A DNA stretch of 64,000 bases from Icerya purchasi (lineage: Eukaryota; Arthropoda; Insecta; Hemiptera; Monophlebidae). The DNA lies in contig CM077116.1 of NCBI GenBank assembly GCA_039619475.1, positions 371,766,294 through 371,830,293 of the forward strand. The letters are read 5' to 3'. This document shows positions 11,650 to 23,239 of the stretch, one piece after another. How positions within the stretch are numbered: the first letter of the stretch is position 1; every line of letters begins with the position of its first letter. The position numbers were made by a program, and so were the translations under genes. The notes under the pieces were generated by a model. It did no database searches, was not told where the DNA came from, and saw nothing but the letters and a program-made list of their open reading frames with translations.

Positions 11650-12962
11650 AAACTTATCCGAATTCCAAAAAACCTTTTAATGTTTTCTTTTTTAGCGCGG
11701 TATTCCCTCCTGAAACAATTTTATTACATTATTCCTATTTCTCTTAAAAATGTTTTTCCTTACGTTCGATTTCCTCAGCACTCTGCGTCAAAAAACTGTT
11801 TTAAATGGTACATAACGCCTTGCTTGGTCGAGGGTGGAACATAAAATGTGTTTCTCAGTAGTACGGCTTTCGACATTGCATCGACCCTTCTGGCTGTATG
11901 ACACTTTTTGTTTCCGATGATATATCTATAAATGTTTTTCACTCAGGAACATTCTAGCTTTCTTTATCGATGTTTCCTGCGCTTTTCACAGTATTCATCT
12001 GCATGCTTTATTAACATCTCTGTTCAGTTTTTCTTATTATTGAAACTACTTTCTTCCACTTTTACACGCTACAAGAAACTTCGTAGCCTTCACTCCCCTC
12101 AGTTCCGCTTTTTCAGTATCTGCCACTATTGTATTACTTCTCTTTTTCTGAGTTTTTTCTTTTTAATTTTTGCTAATGATATTTTGCCCCCCCCCCCCAC
12201 GACGCTCTTAATTTTCGTCATTGCTCCAGATTATTTCCTATTCTCAATTCTCCTTTTTATCTTTCCTTCTAAGTCTTCTTCTATCGTTTTTACGCTTCCT
12301 CTTTATGATCCAGTTAATCTATTGTTAAATAGCACGTTCCTTCCTCATATCAATTGCTTCTATTACTTTCCAAGTCTTTTTTGATATGATATTTTCCGAA
12401 TATATATTAAATATCTTTTCTCCTCTACTATTAAAGGATTAAATTTTCCGTTGGTGGTCCTCATATTCTGATCTTCTTGTATAAATTTGTCGTGCGGTCT
12501 AAATTTGATTGCTGTTCTTTTATCTAAAGCTGCGCCAACACCCGTCTATCTAAATTAGATATAATTCAAAATTCGTATCTCTGCCTCGATGCTTTTAAAT
12601 TCTCTTTAATAACTCCAGCAATTCTTGCTGAAGATTACCTCACTAGTGACATCCTTTACTTTTATTCATTTCCTGATTTTCATTTATGAAAATCCCTATT
12701 TTAGCTTTTATCTTCGTCTTAAACAATTTTGACTTTAAGTAAGTTCCCGTGATAATTTTCCATGTTTTTTTCAACTTTACCGACCTATCTTCCTAGAGTA
12801 TTTTTTCTACCTTCATTGTTCCCCGAGCTGTATTTAAACAGTAATTCTACGCCGTTATCACTTCTTCACCTATTTTTCAATCGTTTAATTATTTTCGACT
12901 CTGTGAATGTCCTTCCAGCGAACTGTTCTCCCTTTTCTGGTCATTCTCGCCGGCTTTAATGT
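11650..12962 (+). mobile_element. LINE-A copy 4, strongly decayed
   Basis: The pyrimidine-rich sequence typical of this family runs from about 11650. The best evidence is 12500-12640, where broken frames read SKFDCCSF and RLSKLDIIQNSYLCLDAFK, then ITPAILAED, matching copy 1 (FKFDYCSFVHGS, SKLCIIQNFCLRLYLDALKS, ILAILAES). There are many stops and frameshifts. A C9 run lies at 12187-12198. It has no poly(A) end: the copy stops at 12962 where the 3' end of the oppositely oriented LINE-B begins. The left boundary is uncertain. Confidence 0.6.
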
Positions 12963-13172
12963 CCAACTTCTTCTTCTTCTTCTTCGTGCAACCCGATTCG
13001 GGTATAGCTTAACCACTTTTCATGAACTCCACCATTTGAAGAAATATGTCTCGACTTCTTGCGACCTGGAATAATTCTCCTAATTTTGTAACTCCAGTCC
13101 ATGTCTTAATGTTTTAGAGCCAAGAAAATCTTCTTCTTCCTCGTCTCCTTTTCCCTTCTACCGCTCCCATCA

Positions 13173-15062
13173 TTATTGTTTGCAGAAGGTGCAATGTTGG
13201 CCCTCTCCTAAAATGTCTAAAGTAATTTGATAATTATGTACATTAGTACCGGGTGATCCGTTTTCATCAATTGTAGCACCTCCGCACCTTTCATTTTTTT
13301 GGTCCACGGTATCTTCCAGATTCGGCGATAACACCACTTTTCGAATGATGAAATACGCTTTTCCAGATATTCTTCTTGTCGACGTCTCGCAACTATATAA
13401 AAGTGCGGACCATACATAACATCTTAATACCTTCTTCTTGATTTCCAGATTTAATCTTCTGTCGCAAAGTACATTCTTCAGCTTCATAAATACATCCTGG
13501 GCTATCTTGATGAGCGTTTTTATTTCAGTGTCAGGGTCATTATCTTCCGTTATCCAACAGTCTAGATACTTGTATTTTTCTACCCGTTCAATTTCCCTAC
13601 CGTTAAGGAATAGCTTTTTATCTACAACTGGTTGTCTCAAGACCACCGTGAACTTGCTTTTCTTGATGTTTATGCTGAGCTCTTTTTTTTCCACTTTCAA
13701 GGGCAACTGAATTCAGTGCCAGCAGTATAGTATCATCAATAAAACGTATCACTGCAATTTTTTCTCCTCTAATTCTTATTCCTTTGTCCTGTCCTTCTAA
13801 AGCCCGTGCAAATATCACCTTCAAGTACGAATTAAATAACATCGGCGAAAACATCTCTCCGTATTGATATTACTTAAGTGTCAATTGATCGTCTACTAGT
13901 ACTGTTGCATGCTGATTTTAGTAAAGGGTCTGCAAAATTCTGAAATCTGCGTCATCGACACCAATACTTTTTAATATTTTCATTAATTCTGCATGTTGTA
14001 CTTTGTCAAATGTATCGTTAAAATCAATAAAACAGATATAGACTGGTTTTTGAAAATCAAATGATTTTTGTATTAATGTTCGCATGCAGAATAGTGCTTC
14101 TCGTGTTCCCATACCATTGTGGAATCCAAACTGGTTCCACATTATATTTTCTTCGCTTTTTTTTTTTTTTTGATATTCGACGATGAATTTTGCGCAGCAA
14201 TACTTTTAAGACGTGACTCATACGACTTATCAGTCCATGGTTATTACACTTAGACGCATTTGGGATTCTTGGTAGGGCAATGAACCTGCACTTCCCCGCT
14301 ATTGTAAATTGAATTAAAGAAGTTTGTCATCTTTTTGATTGTTGTAGGTCCCAACATTTTCAAAAGTTCAACTTGTATGTTATCGGGTCCTGATGCTTTT
14401 TTTACTTTAGTTTGCTTAATTGCAGCTTCCACCTCTGATTCTAGAATAACAAGCATATCTGTTTCTTCTTGTTGGACTAACTCTCCTTCCTGGTTGTTAA
14501 AGAAATTTTTTATATACTTTTCCCAGATTTTTGTTTTTGCAGTTGTTTCAGTTACACTTTCGCCACTATCTGTCTTAATGAACGGTTGCATGTCTCTTTT
14601 TATAAATGTGTATTATTTCTCTTATTTTCTTGTGCACATTAAATTCATCATGTTTGATTTAATATTCTTCGATTTCCTTGCATTTTGTACTTAACTATCC
14701 CTCCTTTGCCGTGCTACCTTTTTCCGAATAATTCTGTTAATTTCTTTATATAATTTAGATAGATTATTTTTGTTATTCCTTCTAAGTTCCATTAGTTCTA
14801 ATATTTCCAATATCATCCATTTTTCACGATTCCTGTTTCCCTTTTTTGTTGGGTATTTCTTTGTAGTATATTTCATTTGCTGCCATCGATCCTCTATATC
14901 ATCCGTGTTCCGTATATTTTGCATTTTACAGTTAATTTCTTCTTGCACTTTTTCCTGGGTTTCTCGATTTCGTAGCAACTGTAGGTTTATATATTTGACT
15001 TTTGGCTTTTCCTGATTCTTTTTACTTTTATTCATATTGAACGTTTCAGTAGATTGTGACAC
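13173..15062 (-). pseudogene. LINE-B reverse transcriptase, broken
   Basis: Successive minus-strand frames cover the RT. 14591-14250 holds PFIKTDSGESVTETTAKTK and KKASGPDNIQVELLKML, the region upstream of the fingers. 14142-13918 holds QFGFHNGMGTREALFCMRTL and ICFIDFNDTFDKVQHAEL (first catalytic Asp motif). 13854-13618 holds IRIRGEKIAVIRFIDDTILL (FADD box altered to FIDD). 13706-13173 holds KYKYLDCWITEDNDPDTEIK, MKLKNVLCDRRLNLEIKK and KVLRCYVWSALLYSCET, the thumb and connector. No RNase H follows. A missing segment between 13918 and 13854 lacks part of motif B. Not functional. Confidence 0.85.
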
Positions 15063-15069
15063 ATTTTCG

Positions 15070-15800
15070 CATCAGCGCTTAACATAGTCTTTACTGATAG
15101 TGTGCTATTCCTAATGCGTGTGTTCACTATTATATAGTCGATTTGATTTCGAACTCTTGCTGCTGGTGTATCATTTGCCGATTTCCATAGTCTGCTATCT
15201 AGATAGTAATTTGAAATAGGTGTTAGTAATCGTTAGTTCCTTTTGCTGATAAAATTTAACTAAGGTAACTCTCCGGTCATTTCTTCTACACAATCCAAAT
15301 AGCTCAGTTACTTTGTTATTGTGTTTCCTACTTTGGCATTAAAATTGCCTATCAGATATGTAATCTCGTGCTTCTTATAATTTTTAAGTACTGTTTCTAT
15401 ATCCGTATAAAATCGTTCTAATTCGTCATCCGATGCTTCGGCCGTAGGTGCATACATCGGTGCCTGTTAGGTGTGCTTTCAGTTGTAGCAATAATACTTG
15501 ATCAAGTATGGTACGAAAAATACACTGTTTTACCACACTTTGTTGATCATTATTGCAAACTCCACGTTAGTGTTTTCCACCTCTATCGCCTGAAAAATAT
15601 ACAGCCATATCATCAGATATTATGATCTTTCCGGTTCCGGGCCATTTTACTTCATTCAGGCCAAGTACATGAATCTTTAATCTGCGCATCTCAAGAATCA
15701 CATTTGCTAGCTTTCTTGGTTTATATAGAGTTCGTACATTCCAAGCACCTATGTCAATCACATTTGCAGCACTAGTTTTACTTCCGGGTATTCTTCGCAT
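15070..15800 (-). pseudogene. LINE-B APE-type endonuclease, broken
   Basis: The minus-strand frame begins MRRIPGSKTSAANVIDIGAWNV and continues RTLYKPRKLANVILEMRR, HVLGLNEVKWPGTG, the N-terminal half of an exonuclease/endonuclease/phosphatase fold. Here Asn and Glu of the N-V-R-T and N-E-V-K-W motifs are the metal-binding region. After a break near 15567 other frames continue with APTAEASDDELERFYTDI, KKHEITYLIGNFNAKVG and RVRNQIDYIIVNTRIRNS, the latter half. In intact relatives this enzyme nicks the target DNA to prime reverse transcription. At least two frameshifts and several stops are present. Confidence 0.8.
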
Positions 15801-16085
15801 CAGCGTGGTGCCATTTCTACAATAAGTACATCCTGCCTGGGTATGTCTGGAGTACAGCCGTTTTTAGCCATACGTATTGTACCTGTATCCAGTAATGATC
15901 GTCCTGCTTCCAACGATCATTGGATCATCTTGGTCTGGTTCCTCAGTTTCGATCTTCCTGGCTTGGGAGGCCCTTCTGCTAGAATACACTATCGTCAGTA
16001 TAGCTCACAACTTCATCGGAACACGCAAACCCTTCCACCGCGATAAGGTGTGATTGCCCGGAGGGGTTAATCTCCAACACCACTG

Positions 16086-16713
16086 GTTATTTAACCCTTA
16101 AAACAACGATGTAATATTAGTATGGCTAAAAAATTGAATTTTAATTATTCAAACGATCTTCCATTCGCCATAAATTTCGAGGAGAATAACACAATACACT
16201 GACGATTGCTATATTTCTGTGAACTATCGCGATGCCGTTAACCATCTTTTATTTAATTGCGGAAAACATGAAGCGCAGAGTCTGATTTCCTAAACAAGGT
16301 TTATTTTTCTTTCTTTCATTTTTTTTCTTTTGGTTCAGCGGCTCACATAGATACTGTTGTTTTATATTAATTTTAAAGTAGGTGTTATAGAGTAGATTGC
16401 AAATTGGGCTGATATTCCCCAACCATAAGAAGAACGGTCATTCGTTTAAATTTCTGAGGTTTTTATTTTTTTTAAAAAAAATTGTTATAATACACCGACA
16501 AAATATATTATTTTTTTTGATGAGGCGACTATCCTTCACTTACCTGTTTATTTAATGGTAAATTAGTGATATAGATCGATTGTTACCATTTTACTTCCAG
16601 TTTAACGTAATTTATGCGACTGCCATTGGCTCTTGATCGCCATCTGTACAGCTGACTTTTTCTAAAATCCTCAAAGCTTCTAAAAATTGCGCGCCATCCT
16701 CTCAACATTTTAA
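16086..16713. other. Intron 1 spacer, no gene seen
   Basis: Non-coding AT-rich sequence with T runs. I see no recognisable element between the 5' end of LINE-B and the poly(T) end of the next minus-strand retrotransposon. Confidence 0.5.
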
Positions 16714-17640
16714 GTGTTCTTTTTTTTTTTTTTTAACAGGTTCGTCAACGTACACATTGGCCAAGAACAGCGGAACAGAGATGAAAGAGAGATTCAGATC
16801 CTTACACGATCAGAGATAGCCGACAGAAAGGAATTAAGAGCTAGAATAACCGAAGGAGAAGGAAGGGAGAGAATGAATGAAGTACAGTATGGAGCGGGAA
16901 TACGGCTTTATAAGAGGAAGGAATAAAAAGAAGCTTGTTCAGTTGATAATTACGAACAACTGAACATTATATGATCGGGATCATAAATACATTGTTTGCT
17001 GGGAGGGTGCAATGGACAATAAGGAGAAGGCACGAGAGAATAACGGAACAATGAGGAAGGGAGCAGACTATGCCCAAAACGCAGAAATCGCAGAGAGCAC
17101 GGCGCATAGAAGGAAAGTTAATAAACCAGGGGAAGCGTGGAAGGGAAGGTTGAATAGACAAGAAAATGGAGTTCGGGTTGGAGAATGAGGAGACGTAGGG
17201 GAGTCAAACGACAGTCTGGAATGAGCAGCTGCAGACAGAAGGGTAATATTAGAAGCTGAGAAGGTAGGAGGAAACCTACCAGAAGAGGAAGATAATCGAG
17301 CGAATGAGTGAACCAACTCATTTCCCGCGATTCCGGCATGGCCAGGAATCCAAAGGAAATCCGTTTCGATTAAGTGGAAAAGGAAAAAATCATGAATCAA
17401 GGAACGAATAAGAAAAATGATGTATTCGGTTGAGTGAGAAGGGAGAGGAGATGAGATAGTCTGCAGCACGCTTCGAGCGTCTGGCAAGATAAGGAGATTG
17501 CGAAAGGCTAGTGAAGGTTTGATAAAAAGAAGTGCACGCAGAATAGCAGAAGACTCGGCATAAACGATTGAACAATAGGAGGGAAGTTTAAAGGACTGTG
17601 TTCTTCCAGGCTACTTGTTGAAATGGTTCCGGATGATTTT
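16714..17640 (-). mobile_element. LINE-A copy 5, minus strand, poly(A) end at 16718
   Basis: Read on the minus strand, frame 17487-17068 gives FLWIPGHAGIAGNELVHSFA, an RNase H block, followed by the Ser/Pro/Leu-rich connector. Nearer the 3' end, the frame around 16870-16790 gives AISDRVRI, matching the C terminus of copy 1 (SMSDRIRV). The 3' leader ends tgacgaacctgtt then poly(A), complementary to the T tract at 16718-16735; this tail resembles that of other LINE-A copies. It is 5'-truncated and frameshifted. Among the six LINE-A pieces, this is the only minus-strand one. Confidence 0.82.
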
Positions 17641-17966
17641 ATTCATTCTGGTTCATCCTTTTACCACTGCGAAAGCTAGTATGTATGCTGATGCCCATTG
17701 CAAACAAAAGCATCAACTCGACAGATTCCAATTCCATTGAAATCATTTAAAGCGGCAGCATTCTCCAGTAATCAACTGACGCATTTATGTTACGGAATAT
17801 AAAAAAATTGCCAATGCCATTTCAAATAATCTACCCGCACGTTGCTTTCGATAAAAATGTAGAAAACATTTGTGTTGCTTCTTCATTAAAAATGTCATTT
17901 ACTATTTTTAATATGTAGCAAATACATTTTTACAGTACGTTAATGATTGAAAAAATCGAATTTCAG
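17641..17966. other. Intron 1, 3' end
   Basis: Non-coding intron sequence leading to the acceptor aaatcgaatttcag at 17953-17966, just before exon 2. Confidence 0.6.
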
Positions 17967-18066
17967 AAGCCTCGAAGCATATCAATCGTGGTTCCAATGG
18001 TTCTTTTCGCTGAATCTGCTCTACGGAACGGTTACATTCGGTTTATTGTCGTACACAGCCTCTTCA
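17967..18066 (+). CDS. Odorant receptor exon 2 (residues 294-327)
   Basis: A 100-base exon after acceptor TTTCAG. Its first base completes the Arg codon begun in exon 1. It then reads SLEAYQSWFQWFFSLNLLYG and TVTFGLLSYTASS, the loop and fifth helix of an odorant receptor (the region after the conserved His-rich C-I-x-H-Y motif at the end of exon 1). It ends in phase 0 at donor TCA|GTTAAG. That donor is weak, but the alternative GTATAT eight bases on would give a stop in exon 3. Confidence 0.85.
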
Positions 18067-18564
18067 GTTAAGTATATTGCCTTATTTTTTGCCCTTTAAT
18101 CATCGTTCGTCGTTCATTTCGGTTCATTTTTTGAATACCGACTTAAATACGCAACTAACCGACATTTAAAAAATAGGCACGCGCATAAAAATTACAACTC
18201 GCAGTCTGCAAAGATAAAAGATCTCTCTGCATTCGTTTAATTTAATATTTTTTTTCAGAACTGAGTAAAATTTTAAAAAAAGTTACGATGTTACTAGCCG
18301 ACAGTGTGTTTGAACGTTCTGATCGAAAATTACGGAAAATGTCAAGCCGGGCAATGACCTAGAAAGGTAACCAAAGGGAAACTTCAACCTACCTTCAGTG
18401 TGTGGAACGGTGGCGATTTTTTCGTTTTTTTATTCTGGTTATACATTTCAGTAAGAAGGAAAATATTACGATACAAAAATTACCGTACGAAGAAGAAGCG
18501 AGACTAGGCTGTTATTTTTCAAAACCTCCTGGAAACTATGGAGAGAGTTTACACTTAAATGTGG
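18067..18564. other. Intron 2, 5' part
   Basis: Non-coding. The open frame at 18402-18626 has no recognisable product and runs into a SINE remnant, so I regard it as chance. Confidence 0.5.
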
Positions 18565-18840
18565 ACTATGTTAATAAGGTTTACCGTAGGGCGATGGTTT
18601 CTGGTATTAAGGTACTAGCCTACTAGACTAAAGAGGTAATACTCAAAGAACTGTGTGTGTATACACTTAATGTAATCGAAACTGATATAAAAAGAAATCT
18701 GCCTGAAAGAATAAAAGTGCGTTCCAAAAGAAAGAAGATGGCCCCCGCAATATTCTTTTCAGAATTCTGTTAGAGGCTCTTAAGAGAACATCATGAAAGC
18801 AACTTAATTCCATAATCCACGATGTGAGGGATAAGCGTTA
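18565..18840 (+). mobile_element. SINE-1 copy 2, degenerate
   Basis: An eroded relative of the SINE-1 family. Near 18610-18640 ggtactagcctactagac recalls ggtgctggcctaatagat of copy 1 after its A box. Near 18790-18825 acatcatgaaagc...cttaattccataatccacga recalls the 3' end attatgaaaagcttaaattcacaattctcga. The middle is diverged. Boundaries are approximate. Confidence 0.4.
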
Positions 18841-20135
18841 TTCGTTTAACTTGTGCTTTATCTAAATAACGCAGAAGTCTATTAGTTAAGATGTTCGACT
18901 GTGAAATCATTGTAGATCCTCCCGCTTCCAGTTTCAGACTCGCGCCACCTCTAAAACGACCAATTTTGAAAACTTTTATATAATTAAGACAAAGGTCGAA
19001 CGGTTATGGACTTCATCAATCTTAATAAGCGCATTTCTTTTCTTTTTCTTTTACATCTGATCTAGCTGCTGCAAATTTTTTCTGTACCTCAGTCGAACAT
19101 GATTTTATTTTCCCGCTACGTTCCATCACAAGACATATATAATCGATAAAACTTCATTCTTTCCGTGTGCTATTAGACGGTTGTCTCAACGGTCTTACAT
19201 TTATTTCTTACCTATTTGAAGTTCTTCGCGTTACGGATACAATTGAGCTTACCAGAAAACATACATGGAGCCTCTTTTAAATATTTGATTATTTGATGTA
19301 CCATTGCGAGAGTTATTTATTAATATGAGTAGCTTTACTCAGCACATTTAGAAACCCCATTTTCTGTATCATAATAACCTTTGAAAACACACAACAAATG
19401 TTAGTGAAAAAAAAAAAAAATGAAAAGGAAGCTTGTGTATGGTAATGTTGATAATGATTTAATAAAATTTATAGAATATTGGACGAGCTGTCGTATATAG
19501 TCGACCAGATACGCGATAATATTAATAATGACCTGCTAAACATTTTTGAATTATTGAATTTAAATATTTGTTAGCTGTTTGTTTTTATTTTTAGAAAGAA
19601 ATAATGAAAGGGGAAAATCATTGGTTACCGACGGCAATAGAATATTTCGTTATAAAACAGGGGTTAGTCGTTGACAAATGTTGCCGAATGGTAACACGTG
19701 AAGGGTAATGATTTCACGCGTAATTTATCGAGATAATATTTTCGATAAATTTGGGTTTAATCGATAATTAATTTTATTATTCATCGAAATCAAGTACGCA
19801 GCGGATGAAATCCTATACATCCGAGTGAGCTATTCATCAGAGGGAATATCGAAGTCAAGAATAGATTAAGGCATTATCATCAGTGTTAGTGATGAGAATT
19901 ATAGAAGAATCAAAATGTGGGTATTTTGTGTGATGGAGCTTGCAGAGCCGACTGGAAAAATAATAATAATATATGTCTGATGGAACAAATTTTTTAACAT
20001 AAAGTGGACTAAAAGATCAAAATGCGATTTGTCAAGCAGCGCCAAATCTGACTAAAAATATAGCGAGCAGATTTTACACATTTTACTCGTGTAACGAACA
20101 CTGAAGTGCGACTAATTTTTAATTTTGATCCCCAG
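18841..20135. other. Intron 2, 3' part
   Basis: AT-rich non-coding sequence containing an A13 tract near 19409. The stretch around 18880-18960 has a faint tRNA-like look, but I cannot support a call. The intron ends at acceptor gatccccag (20127-20135). Confidence 0.5.
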
Positions 20136-20240
20136 GAAAGGATAACGGTAGCCGCAGCGGTTAAGTATGTTGGAGTATTACTCGGGTTCATGGCTTTGTT
20201 GTTCACTTGCTGCATCGCAGGGGAATGCATGTTAAAATGG
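20136..20240 (+). CDS. Odorant receptor exon 3 (residues 328-362)
   Basis: A 105-base phase 0-0 exon reading ERITVAAAVKYVGVLLGFMA and LLFTCCIAGECMLKW. This is the sixth transmembrane helix and the conserved Y/C-C-x-x-G-E/N motif that precedes the C-terminal loop in insect odorant receptors. It is flanked by acceptor CCCCAG and donor TGG|GTAAAT. The next exon lies 20.8 kb away. Confidence 0.87.
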
Positions 20241-20467
20241 GTAAATTTTCGTTTTTATTTTATATATATGAATTATATTTATTAGCCGCATAAATTTGTA
20301 AATAGTTTCAGTTTAACGATTTTTACAAATTAATTCCTGACAATTATCAGCTTAAAAAAAGTAAAAACGACGTAGTTAGTAGAAGAAACTTTATAAATTA
20401 GACTCCAGTAAAGTTTATTGTGTTCGCGTTCTTGCATTGTTCATTTCATTGTGATTAAATATTAATA
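20241..20467. other. Intron 3 start
   Basis: AT-rich intron sequence with no feature recognised. Confidence 0.5.
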
Positions 20468-20735
20468 TCGTTGGTAGCCTAGTGGTTAAGGCGCTTGGTT
20501 ACTAAATCACAGGACACGGGTTCGAGACTTGTCTCGTTCCACATCCGAATTGCTCCCAAGTTTACTTAGCCTGAAATAACTGGGTGCCAGAAAAATTTGG
20601 GAAAGTAAAGGCGGATCCCAAGTAGAAAGGAACCGGCCCCAGTATTCTCACCAGATTCATTAGGTTTAGTACATTATGTAAAGTTTAATTCCACAATCCC
20701 CGATTTACGATATCGAAGATAAGTACAATTACAAA
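20468..20735 (+). mobile_element. SINE-1 copy 3 (tRNA-derived SINE)
   Basis: The best preserved + strand copy. The A box is tagcctagtggttaagg (20475) and the B box ggttcgagacttgtctcg (20519), properly spaced for a tRNA-derived polymerase III promoter. The body matches copies 1 and 4: aaaggcggatcccaagtag, aaaggaaccggccccagta and tctcaccagattcattagg. It lies in receptor intron 3, in sense. Confidence 0.85.
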
Positions 20736-20889
20736 ACATTTCGTTTATACCAACATTATCGGTGGAAATAATAGTACGGTTTTCCCCTTTTTCTTTCCTT
20801 ATTTATTGTATTACAAACTGGTAGGCCATTTAGCAATATATTTAAAGGGGATAGTATTGAACTTTAACTTAGACAAGGTCATAAGGTTT

Positions 20890-21710
20890 CTTACGATCAC
20901 TTCACATCATTAACAGTATCTAGCAGTCCAGTAGAAAGTTTGTTCGGACGACTTTCCAGTCTTCCTGCGTCTCGTCGGGCATGAGCTTTAATGACATCTG
21001 TCACATACTCCTATAATGCTGGTGCAAGTTTAGGCCGGTTACGTACCATGGCGCCTTCGATATGAGTTTAAGGATTTTATTCTGCGTCGTCCGTATTATC
21101 CTCAGATTTATACGTTTAGCATAATCCCAAGCTGTACTGCGGAAGTCCAAATAAGTTTTAATGTACACTTGAGTGTACATTAAAGGTTTGTTATCTATAA
21201 TTTAGTACGCTATTTCTCGAGCCGTTGAATTGATCACATTGGGGTACTTCTGATGTAGTTCTGAATGTACCTATGTTCATAGCATATCTGGATATATCGG
21301 TTATGAAGAGATATGTGAACTCAACAAAACTAGGTGATAACAAAATTTTTAATTTGCGTAATAAACTATCGCACTAAATTTTATCAAAAGCCTGTTCGAT
21401 ATCGAGAAATGCCGCTGTACACACATTTTTTGTCTCAAAACTATTTTCAATTACACTAACTACCCTATGCATCTGATCCACCGTGAACTGTTAAACCGAG
21501 CTCATATTCTGGAATTATGTATACATACAGTGCAATCTAATATTAATTTCTCCTTTACCTTCGACATGACAGACAACGAGAAAATGGAACGATAATACGT
21601 TAAAGTATACAGATTTTTGCCTGATTTCGCAATCCTGGTAATTTATGCGAATTTCTGTTGTACCGGAAAATAATGCAGACGAAATATTGCATTACACACG
21701 AATGTCAGCA
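20890..21710 (-). mobile_element. Jockey-like RT fragment, minus strand
   Basis: Conceptual minus-strand translation of about 21500-21370 gives FTVDQMHRVVSVIENSFETK and VCTAAFLDIEQAFDKI, the RT segment with the first catalytic Asp (F-L-D-x-x-x-A-F-D). Around 21170-21020 it gives TTQNKILKL-like residues after the phrase LKTYLDFRSTAWDYAKRIN, the post-RT connector typical of the Jockey clade. Many stops and frameshifts interrupt it. The giant foldback element begins within 10 bases of the 5' side of this fragment. Confidence 0.65.
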
Positions 21711-21716
21711 ACATTA
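21711..21716. repeat. Left 6-bp target site duplication (acatta)
   Basis: The hexamer acatta directly abuts the first base of the giant inverted repeat, and the same hexamer in the same orientation abuts its last base at 37596-37601. Inverted homology between the arms stops precisely at these hexamers. Confidence 0.85.
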
Positions 21717-21768
21717 AGTAGCTAATAAATGCCGGAGCTGGCGCAGTTTCCCCCGAGTTTCCCCGGGT

Positions 21769-22200
21769 GTCCAGGTTTTCCTCCGATATTCCCGTCCAGG
21801 TGCTCAGATTTCACCCAAATCCCTGTCCAGGTACTCAAAATTCACCTAAATTCCCGTCCAGGTAGTCAAAACTAACCCCAATTAGTGTCCATATACTGAA
21901 AATTCACCCAAATTTTCGTCCAGGTGCTCAAATTTCATCCAAATTCCCGTCCAGGTGTTCAAATTTCACCCAAATCCCTGTCCAGGTGCTCAAAATTCAC
22001 TCAAATCCCCGTCCAGTTGCTCAAATTTCACCCAAATTCCCGTCCAGGTACTCAAAATTCACTCCAATTAGCGTCCAGGTACTGAAAATTCACCCTAATT
22101 CCCGTCCAGGTGCTCAAATTTCACCCAAATTCCCGTCCAGCTACTCAAAATTCACCCCAATTTATGTCCAGGTGCTCGAAATTCACCCAAGTTTCCCCCG
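21769..22200. repeat. 31-bp tandem array, left terminus (about 14 units)
   Basis: The core gtccagg recurs at 21794, 21825, 21856, 21887, 21918, 21949, 21980, 22011, 22042, 22073, 22104, 22135 and 22166, always 31 bases apart, within units like gtccaggtgctcaaatttc plus acccaaattccc. Some cores are mutated (gtccata, gtccagt, gtccagc), yet spacing never changes. A further isolated core lies at 22325. Thirty-one bases is about three helical turns, so all cores face the same side of the helix. Such subterminal arrays are typical of transposase binding regions. Confidence 0.92.
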
Positions 22201-23239
22201 ATTCCTCCGAATTTCCTCAGGACGGTTCCCGCACATTTCCAGTAAACCGAACGTCCAAACAGTGTCCAGAGATCAATAAACTATCCAAAGTGTTATTCGG
22301 GGGCGCAAGTAACCCCAATTAGTGTCCAGGTGCTGAAAGTTCCCACAAGTTCCCTAAATTTCTTTGAAATTCCCCTGTACGCGTCCTGCTCGTTTCCGAT
22401 AAACCGAACAGATTATTAATTAACATAAGTACATTAATTAACGTCCGAAAGTAAACCAAGTCTCCACTAGCCCCGCCCACCCGCTGCTTTACAACGATTT
22501 TTTTAAAAATTCCGAGGCCTAAGTATGAAAATTCCAAAATTTAACCCCAATATATTATTTAAAGCGTAAATCTAACCTATAACTCCAGTTCACACCTCTC
22601 ACACGTATATTTCGATCACGCGCACGCTCCGGTCGCCGACGCGAAAGCGCACGCGCCGATCCCACACATATTCCGATCTCCGCCGCGATATCACACCCAC
22701 ACATACGCGCTCCGTTCCCGATACCGCGATTATTTCTTAAATATTTCAAAGTCTAAGTATACATAATATAAAATTAGCCAAAGCATATTTTTTTATTTTC
22801 ATGATTCCCCGATCTTACTGCCATATGCCAAGACGCACGTCCCGATCGCGCGCATATATCTAACATAACGTTCTACGCCGCGATAGCGCACACGCCAATC
22901 CCCCGCACGTGTCGTCCGTTTACGATGCTTCAATTATTTTTTTAATTATTATTTTTTTTTCACATAATAACCCAATCCCTGCTCCGTTGTCTAAACCTAA
23001 CCGGTTATCCAAAACATTTACAAATTAACAAATCAATTATTTTTATAGTCTAAATTAGCCTTAGTCTCCTTTACCCCTTCCACCCTCTTTTCCGATCAAT
23101 TTCGTTGTTTTAATATCGAATATATCGCATTCAATTTACTTTTACTACGACCATTAAACCCCCGATCGACGCTCTCGACGCCTCAGTCATCTCATATTGA
23201 GAGGTAATTATTTTTTATGTGACCGCTATGATTGCACAC

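Larger units (their letters stand above)
12963..16085 (-). mobile_element. LINE-B: CFDP2-type endonuclease/RT non-LTR retrotransposon
   Basis: A nearly full-length but decayed LINE of 3.1 kb on the minus strand. The 5' leader (16085-15830) is followed by an APE-type endonuclease (15800-15070) and reverse transcriptase (15062-13173). The 3' end carries a (GAA)n-type simple tail, seen here as cttcttcttcttcttcttcg at 12966-12985, rather than poly(A). Such microsatellite tails are common in RTE-like LINEs. The endonuclease is of the type often misannotated as craniofacial development protein 2. The clade is not settled. Stops and frameshifts throughout show it is dead. Confidence 0.88.

Noticed and set aside
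18880..18960. tRNA-like stretch in intron 2
   Set aside because: Neither A nor B box is convincing and no second copy was found.
21769..22200. CRISPR-like array
   Set aside because: Units are contiguous tandem repeats without unique spacers, in insect DNA.
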